Of a stretch of DNA of 18,244 bases, positions 14,157-18,244 are shown one piece after another (positions within the stretch are counted from its first letter, which is position 1; each line of letters starts with the position of its first letter). The translations under genes and the position numbers were made by a program. The DNA lies in the NCBI GenBank assembly GCA_903925705.1, contig CAIYGJ010000052.1, positions 1 through 18,244 of the forward strand, given 5' to 3'. Below the pieces are notes generated by a model. The model ran no database searches. It was given only the letters and a program-made list of their open reading frames with translations, and was not told the DNA's origin. Origin of the DNA: an uncultured Actinomycetes bacterium (GTDB taxonomy: Bacteria > Actinomycetota > Actinomycetes > S36-B12 > UBA5976).

Positions 14157-14660
14157 CTATTGCCAGAGGGTTTTGATCAATCCATCGATCGCAGATTCGA
14201 GAAGTTCCTTCACGTGCTCGTAAGCTGCATCCTCCTGAGAATAAGGATCAGGCACAGATTCTCCAGGTTCAATTGCAAAATCAAAGTTACGCATCATGAA
14301 GACTTTTTTGGAATGTTCCTCACGCGGACTCAAAGCAATGACATTCGAATAGTTCTCGGAATCCATAGTCAGAATCAAATCGATACGTTCTAAATCCTGC
14401 GAAGTAAATTGGCTGGCTTTATGTGTGTAGTCATAACCAGCCCGTTCCCAGGTCCGCTTTGATTGTGGGTGTGGCCCTTGGCCAATGTGCCAAGAGGAAG
14501 TTCCGCCACTTTCAACAATGGCAGTTGGAGATTTCAAATCTTTAGTGCGGTTGCTAAAGATTGCAGCGGCCATAGGGGAGCGACAGATGTTTCCTAAACA
14601 CACAAAAGAAACCGAAATCTCATCACGATTTCTCAACTCAGCTAAATAGTCAAGGTCCAC
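14157..14660 (-). CDS. Low-molecular-weight protein tyrosine phosphatase
   Basis: A 167-aa cytoplasmic phosphatase. The CX5R active site is C21-LGNIC-R27-S28 in SFVCLGNICRSPMAAAIF, and the general acid is D138 in VPDPY near the C-terminus. It could also be arsenate-reductase-like, but the DPY motif and lack of further redox cysteines favour a phosphatase. The GTG start at 14660 is 7 nt after the stop of the upstream DUF1801 gene. There is no clear ribosome binding site, so translation is probably coupled. In actinobacteria such enzymes act on tyrosine-phosphorylated proteins, often linked to polysaccharide export; no such genes are near. Confidence 0.9.
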   Translation of the reverse strand: MDLDYLAELRNRDEISVSFVCLGNICRSPMAAAIFSNRTKDLKSPTAIVESGGTSSWHIGQGPHPQSKRTWERAGYDYTHKASQFTSQDLERIDLILTMDSENYSNVIALSPREEHSKKVFMMRNFDFAIEPGESVPDPYSQEDAAYEHVKELLESAIDGLIKTLWQ

Positions 14661-14667
14661 AGGACGC

Positions 14668-15222
14668 TTATTTCTTAGTTGCTTTTACGGATGCGACAGC
14701 CATGTCAACGAGAAGCTTGGTATCAACTTTCCAATCAACTGGAATTTTGATGGTTTTCTTGTTTACTTCGTAGTCCTTAAGTTTTGGCAAGAACTTTTCA
14801 ATAACACCTTCACCCCACGGAGCGATCAAGAGATGTTTTGTTGCTACGGAAACTCCAAAAACATATTGACCATCAACTTTTAGCATTGGCTGATTCCAGG
14901 CAATAACAATTTCACCCTTGGGGAATTTTGTTTTTAATGCCTTAAAGATTGCCTTAATTGTTTTTTGTTTTGTAGCATCTAGCGGAGCTAAGAAGTCTTC
15001 CAGAGTGTTGAAGCGTTTGGAAGTTGTATTGCCTCTTGAGAAAAGCACTAATGCGTTTGCGTGTGCCTGACTAAAGCCATGGTTTTCCCGCAAGAAAGCA
15101 ATCTGTTCAGGGTATTTCAAATCTTTGATCAGTTTCATTTGGTCATGCCAGTAAGACATTGGCAAGCCATGCTTCTTTTCAATCGCCGGGAAGTGCGATG
15201 CGCGATCTGGATTAGTGGCCAT
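14668..15222 (-). CDS. DUF4287-DUF1801 domain protein
   Basis: A 184-aa soluble, lysine-rich protein. Residues about 5-62 (HFPAIEKKHGLPMSYWHDQMK to SQAHANALVLFSRGN) resemble DUF4287. The C-terminal part, about 75-180 (IKAIFKALKTKFPKGEIVIAWNQPMLKVDG, KHLLIAPWGEGVIEKF), resembles the DUF1801/YdhG-like fold. Members of the latter include a proposed iron chaperone, but the function is unsettled. The ATG at 15222 is chosen because a TACCTT box ends 6 nt upstream and the protein then starts as MATNPDRASHFP; an upstream in-frame start at 15261 would add an unrelated hydrophobic stretch. It is followed after 7 bp by the phosphatase gene. Confidence 0.85.
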   Translation of the reverse strand: MATNPDRASHFPAIEKKHGLPMSYWHDQMKLIKDLKYPEQIAFLRENHGFSQAHANALVLFSRGNTTSKRFNTLEDFLAPLDATKQKTIKAIFKALKTKFPKGEIVIAWNQPMLKVDGQYVFGVSVATKHLLIAPWGEGVIEKFLPKLKDYEVNKKTIKIPVDWKVDTKLLVDMAVASVKATKK

Positions 15223-15228
15223 CTGGAA

Positions 15229-15234
15229 AAGGTA
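15229..15234 (-). promoter_or_regulatory. -10 box of the likely leaderless DUF4287-DUF1801 gene
   Basis: TACCTT (TANNNT) on the minus strand ends 6 nt before the ATG at 15222. There is no Shine-Dalgarno sequence in between, matching the other leaderless candidates of the window. No -35 element was recognised. Confidence 0.4.
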
Positions 15235-15273
15235 GCAGATTAGAAATTTGACTACGACCAATACGTAACTTGA

Positions 15274-16131
15274 TTACTGGATAACAATTCGTAGCGGACC
15301 TGGTGGATTGCTGAATGGTGCAGTGGTTTGCACTAGAGAATAAAGTGGATTTTCTTGCGATGCCGTGAAGCCAACCCCAGTTCTCTCACATTGACCGTTT
15401 AAACTTCGAGTTGAATAAAAGAAATAATTAATGCCATCATCTATAGTTTGGTCTTGCCTGTACCAGGTTGTATTGCTTCCTACTTGAATCACGTATCTAT
15501 AGTCTGCATTCGTTTTCTGATATGAAACATTTGGAACGCCCGTGCAATCAACGCTTGGGAACCAAACTTGCCCAGCTGTGACCGGCGTTCCTGCTTTCGT
15601 GAATTGAGCAATTTGCTGGGTTGAATTCATAATTACTGTAGCAAGACTCCAGTTGTCACTTCCTGCTTGAAAAACATCTGGAGAGACACTTAATGGGTAT
15701 CCCACAACGTTTCCATTAGCATCCAAGACAACGGCAACTCCGCCACCAGAACCGGAACTTCCCGCTGGACCAGTTGCACCAGTGTCACCTTTTGGTCCAG
15801 TATCACCTTTTGCACCGGCAGTCCCAGCGACACCTTGCAAGCCAGTTGCACCAGTTGCGCCAGTTTCACCTTTTTCGCCAGCAGGTCCAGTTGCACCAGC
15901 TGCGCCAGTTTCACCTTTTGGTCCCGCTGGACCTTGCGGACCCACGGCGCCAGTCGCACCTGTTTGGTTTAGAGAAGTATTTGAACCAACTTCATTATTG
16001 GTTAACTGAATTGATTTATTTGTCTGCGATTCGTAGATTGCTACCGCAGCCAGAGTCACACATAAAGAGGTGATAGTTGGCACAAGTTTCATAAACCAAT
16101 TAGGAGCAGAACCAGACTGCAAATTTGTCAT
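15274..16131 (-). CDS. Membrane-anchored collagen-like (Gly-X-Y) protein
   Basis: A 285-aa protein in three parts. Residues about 12-33 form a hydrophobic signal anchor (KLVPTITSLCVTLAAVAIY region). From G58 there are about 22 uninterrupted Gly-X-Y triplets, up to GATGPA, then GSSGSGGG. Many are rich in Thr, Ala, Pro and Lys/Glu/Asp (such as GPKGET and GEKGET). About 155 C-terminal residues then form a globular domain beginning VAVVLDANGNVVG, with two cysteines (VDCTG, GQCER) that could pair outside the cell. Gly-X-Y runs like this can form triple helices, so a trimeric surface fibre is likely. The DNA of the repeat is itself repetitive. The C-terminal domain was not recognised. The gene has its own promoter and no apparent ribosome binding site. 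Confidence 0.88.
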   Translation of the reverse strand: MTNLQSGSAPNWFMKLVPTITSLCVTLAAVAIYESQTNKSIQLTNNEVGSNTSLNQTGATGAVGPQGPAGPKGETGAAGATGPAGEKGETGATGATGLQGVAGTAGAKGDTGPKGDTGATGPAGSSGSGGGVAVVLDANGNVVGYPLSVSPDVFQAGSDNWSLATVIMNSTQQIAQFTKAGTPVTAGQVWFPSVDCTGVPNVSYQKTNADYRYVIQVGSNTTWYRQDQTIDDGINYFFYSTRSLNGQCERTGVGFTASQENPLYSLVQTTAPFSNPPGPLRIVIQ

Positions 16132-16137
16132 GCAGAG

Positions 16138-16166
16138 AATTTATTGGAATGTGAATTGGTCGGCAA
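16138..16166 (-). promoter_or_regulatory. Promoter of the collagen-like gene, leaderless
   Basis: Minus strand: -35 TTGCCG (16161-16166), exact 17-nt spacer, -10 TAAATT (16138-16143), then CTCTGC and the ATG. This is the most complete promoter in the window and places the transcript start at or near the start codon. Confidence 0.55.
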
Positions 16167-16223
16167 CCTATATCAGGAGCGTTTTCGTAAACAATTGGTA
16201 AACGGGTTTTTGCTTTAATTACT

Positions 16224-16299
<76 letters not shown>

Positions 16300-16353
16300 T
16301 TGGTCGAAATGTTTATTCGTGTTGATTTAGTACAAGTGAACATTAGCAGTAGG

Positions 16354-17319
16354 TCAGGACTTAGGAAAAGCTGGGGAGGTTAAGGCCGAATCGGTCTGTT
16401 CATCATGTCCAGATTCGAGCGCGAGCAAGCTCACTAGGACCAAAACTATTCCTACATATTGAGCACCAACCGGTAGGCCGCGTCCCAATACCGCTCCAAA
16501 CAAAATGGCTACGACCGGGATGATATTCAAGGACAGCGCAGTCTGTTTAGTTGTTAAGTTAGGCGCCGCAAAGTTGAACAACAAAAATGGCAAAGTTGTT
16601 CCGACAACCCCCGCTAGGACTACTACATAAAAGTAGATACCAATGGTTTGCGGTGTTGGTATGTCCGTTTGCGTAAGAAATAAAATCAAAATAGATAGCG
16701 AGCTTGCGGTAGCCATTTGCCCGAGAGTTAGCGCAATCGTGTTGACTTCAGATTTCAATCTGCGCATAAACAATCCATAGATTGCACCAGACAAACCAAC
16801 GCCTAGAAATGCCAGAGCTCCAATCAATCCTGCGGAAACTGACATTCCAAGAACCATCACGTACTGTCCGGAAGTTTCTGGATTAGTTGATTGACCAGCA
16901 ACTCCGACAATGATCGCCCCGGTAACGCCAACCAGCAAGGCCACGCTTGACCAGAGATTGAGTTTTTCTCGCAAGAAGAGTGCGCCACCGATCGCCAAGA
17001 AAATAACTTCGCTCGACATCAAGATTGCGCCGGTTGTAACAGTGCCATACTGCCAGCCAATGTTGCCAAGAAAATATGCCAAGCCTGGTTGCAGCAGTCC
17101 AAATGGAATAGCGATTCGCCATGGCACATGCCTAATCGCATGACGTAGGGATGGGACTGCAATTGCCACGATAAAGAAGACGATTAACCCACAAGTTAAC
17201 TCAATTACAGTTACCGAAACTGGATCCACATGCTCAATGGCGATGTCAGCTATTGGATTTCCGATGCCCCATCCGACCATGGACAGCATCATCGCTGCAA
17301 GGTATTTATTAGTGCGCAT
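16354..17319 (-). CDS. EamA/DMT-family transporter
   Basis: A 321-aa inner-membrane protein with about ten hydrophobic helices in two EamA repeats, as in drug/metabolite exporters (RhaT/YdcZ-like superfamily). GWGIGNPIADIAIEHVDPVSVTVIE near the N-terminus and LGNIGWQYGTVTTGAILMSSEVIFLAIGGALFLREKL in the first repeat are typical. So are VLAGVVGTTLPFLLFNFA and LSLNIIPVVAILFGAVLGRGLP in the second. The tail (HDEQTDSALTSPAFPKS) is polar. Substrates of this family are diverse and cannot be read here. The ATG at 17319 has no clear ribosome binding site; GATACT lies 9 nt upstream. It follows the acyl-CoA dehydrogenase by 46 bp, so co-transcription is possible. Confidence 0.92.
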   Translation of the reverse strand: MRTNKYLAAMMLSMVGWGIGNPIADIAIEHVDPVSVTVIELTCGLIVFFIVAIAVPSLRHAIRHVPWRIAIPFGLLQPGLAYFLGNIGWQYGTVTTGAILMSSEVIFLAIGGALFLREKLNLWSSVALLVGVTGAIIVGVAGQSTNPETSGQYVMVLGMSVSAGLIGALAFLGVGLSGAIYGLFMRRLKSEVNTIALTLGQMATASSLSILILFLTQTDIPTPQTIGIYFYVVVLAGVVGTTLPFLLFNFAAPNLTTKQTALSLNIIPVVAILFGAVLGRGLPVGAQYVGIVLVLVSLLALESGHDEQTDSALTSPAFPKS

Positions 17320-17365
17320 AATGACTTAAGTATCTCGGAAAACCGACATTCATGGAGCGAGGTGG

Positions 17366-18244
17366 TTAGTCAGCAAAGATTTGCTTGGCAATAACCATTC
17401 GCATGATGTCGTTTGTGCCTTCGCCGATGCTCATTAACGGGGCATCGCGATACAAGCGTTCAATTTCATATTCAGTTGAATACCCGTATCCGCCATGAAC
17501 TTGCATAGCTCGCAATGAGTTCTGAATGGCCACTTCTGAGGCAAAGACTTTTGCTTGAGCAGTCTGCAGATCAACACGCTTACCTTGATCAGCTTCTGAG
17601 GCAGCCCAGTAAGTCAGTAGGCGAGCCGCTTGTAAGTCAGTAGCCATGTCAGCAATCTTTAACTGAATTGCTTGGAACTCAGAGATGCTCTTTCCAAAAG
17701 CCATTCGCGACTTTGCATATTTAACTGCTTCTTCGTATGCGCGGGATGCAATTCCAACCGAGCGAGCTGCAATGTTTAAGCGTCCGGTTTCAAGGGCTGA
17801 CAAAACTTGCTGCATGCCGCGGCCTTCAACGCCACCAAGAAGATTTTCAACTGGCACCCGGACTTCGTCCAGAATGACTTCACATGATTCAGGGCCTTTG
17901 TAGCCCATTTTTGGAATGTCTTTACCGATTGTGAATCCTGGCGTTCCAGAATCAATTAGCAGAACCGACATTCCTTTGTGACGAGGATCGGCCTTTGGGT
18001 CTGTCTTAACTAAGACTGGAAGTGGATCGGCATGACGGGCATTTGTGATCCAAGTCTTTGATCCGCGCACCACGTAATGGTCACCATCAAGAGTCGCTGT
18101 GGTTGCGATGCCTTGTAAGTCGGTGCCAGCACCTGGTTCAGTTAGTCCCAAACCGCTGCGACGAACACCAGTTGCTAGCTCGGGCAAGTACTTTGCTTTT
18201 TGTTCTGGTGTTCCATGTTTGGCAATAACAAAGCAAGCCATCGA
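17366..18244 (-). CDS. Acyl-CoA dehydrogenase (5' end outside window)
   Basis: An FAD-dependent acyl-CoA dehydrogenase that introduces an alpha-beta double bond in acyl-CoA. About 292 codons are visible and the reading frame stays open to the right edge. Roughly 90-100 N-terminal residues of the usual 380-390 are therefore missing, and the Met nearest the edge is not the real start. LGLTEPGAGTDLQG and SKTWITNA form the FAD/substrate region, and ALETGRLNIAARSVGIA is the family signature. The C-terminal MSIGEGTNDIMRMV contains the catalytic Glu typical of short/medium-chain enzymes. QVHGGYGYSTEYEIERLYRD precedes it. The substrate class (short-chain or branched-chain) is a guess from motif type. 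Confidence 0.95.
   Translation of the reverse strand, partial: SMACFVIAKHGTPEQKAKYLPELATGVRRSGLGLTEPGAGTDLQGIATTATLDGDHYVVRGSKTWITNARHADPLPVLVKTDPKADPRHKGMSVLLIDSGTPGFTIGKDIPKMGYKGPESCEVILDEVRVPVENLLGGVEGRGMQQVLSALETGRLNIAARSVGIASRAYEEAVKYAKSRMAFGKSISEFQAIQLKIADMATDLQAARLLTYWAASEADQGKRVDLQTAQAKVFASEVAIQNSLRAMQVHGGYGYSTEYEIERLYRDAPLMSIGEGTNDIMRMVIAKQIFAD

Noticed and set aside
15740..15960. Repeated short DNA units resembling a tandem array or CRISPR
   Set aside because: The repeat period follows the 9-nt and 18-nt coding pattern of Gly-X-Y triplets; there are no spacers or conserved direct repeats of CRISPR type.
15774..16073. Long open frames (up to 99 codons) antisense to the collagen-like gene, and another frame on the same strand
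   Set aside because: They follow from the repetitive Gly-X-Y codons: the products are low-complexity His/Gln/Leu or Pro/Val/Ala strings with no initiation signal.
16188..16206. Direct repeat GTAAAC-AATTG-GTAAAC between tRNA-Lys and the collagen-like gene
   Set aside because: Six-base repeats in A/T-rich DNA; no attachment-site features, and no integrase or mobile gene beside the tRNA.

Overview
The window looks like a planktonic actinobacterial chromosome of intermediate GC, under 50% by eye. The reasons are an actinorhodopsin gene, the CysO/CysM/Mec sulfur-carrier cysteine system beside a murI-rph-rdgB block (a gene neighbourhood also found in mycobacteria), a GerMN/Gmad2 lipoprotein, and many apparently leaderless genes with a TANNNT box about 6 nt before an ATG or GTG start. 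A freshwater acI (Nanopelagicales) or similar rhodopsin-bearing lineage would fit, but no phylogenetic test was possible.

Layout. 1-727 (-): actinorhodopsin, cut by the left edge, preceded by a structured leader holding an 11-codon upstream ORF. 905-2554: mec (+) converging on cysO-cysM (-). 2684-3088 (-): small membrane protein of unknown function. 3108-5293 (+): murI, rph, rdgB. 5297-5381 (-): tRNA-Leu(UAG). 5461-8134 (-): a metal ABC transporter operon (lipoprotein, ATPase, permease). Its ATPase is broken by one missing base in a T run, and its promoter carries an operator-like dyad. 8248-8526 (+): DUF3618-like membrane protein. 8523-9134 (-): thymidine kinase. 9232-10131 (+): GerMN-Gmad2 lipoprotein. 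10143-14114 (-): a four-gene catabolic operon in the order PF06684 protein, alpha/beta hydrolase, luciferase-like flavin monooxygenase, aldehyde dehydrogenase. 14157-15222 (-): low-molecular-weight phosphatase and a DUF4287-DUF1801 protein. 15274-16131 (-): membrane-anchored collagen-like protein. 16224-16299 (-): tRNA-Lys(CUU). 16354-17319 (-): EamA-type exporter. 17366-18244 (-): acyl-CoA dehydrogenase, 5' end outside the window.

How the parts work together. CysO, CysM and Mec form one route: CysM adds the CysO thiocarboxylate to activated serine, and Mec frees cysteine from the CysO C-terminus. The three transporter genes encode one Zn/Mn-type uptake system. The 14114-10143 operon combines the enzyme classes used for oxidative opening of N-heterocycles such as trigonelline (flavin monooxygenase, aldehyde oxidation, hydrolysis); its substrate here is inferred, not shown. 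The rhodopsin keeps all proton-pump residues, is predicted to be green-tuned, and has the glycine that opens the site for a carotenoid antenna.

The least expected items are the upstream ORF and tandem hairpins in the rhodopsin leader, the recurrent leaderless start architecture, the possible N-heterocycle operon led by a PF06684 protein, the ATPase frameshift and the collagen-like surface protein. No mobile element, CRISPR array, prophage gene or intergenic stretch over 300 bases was seen.
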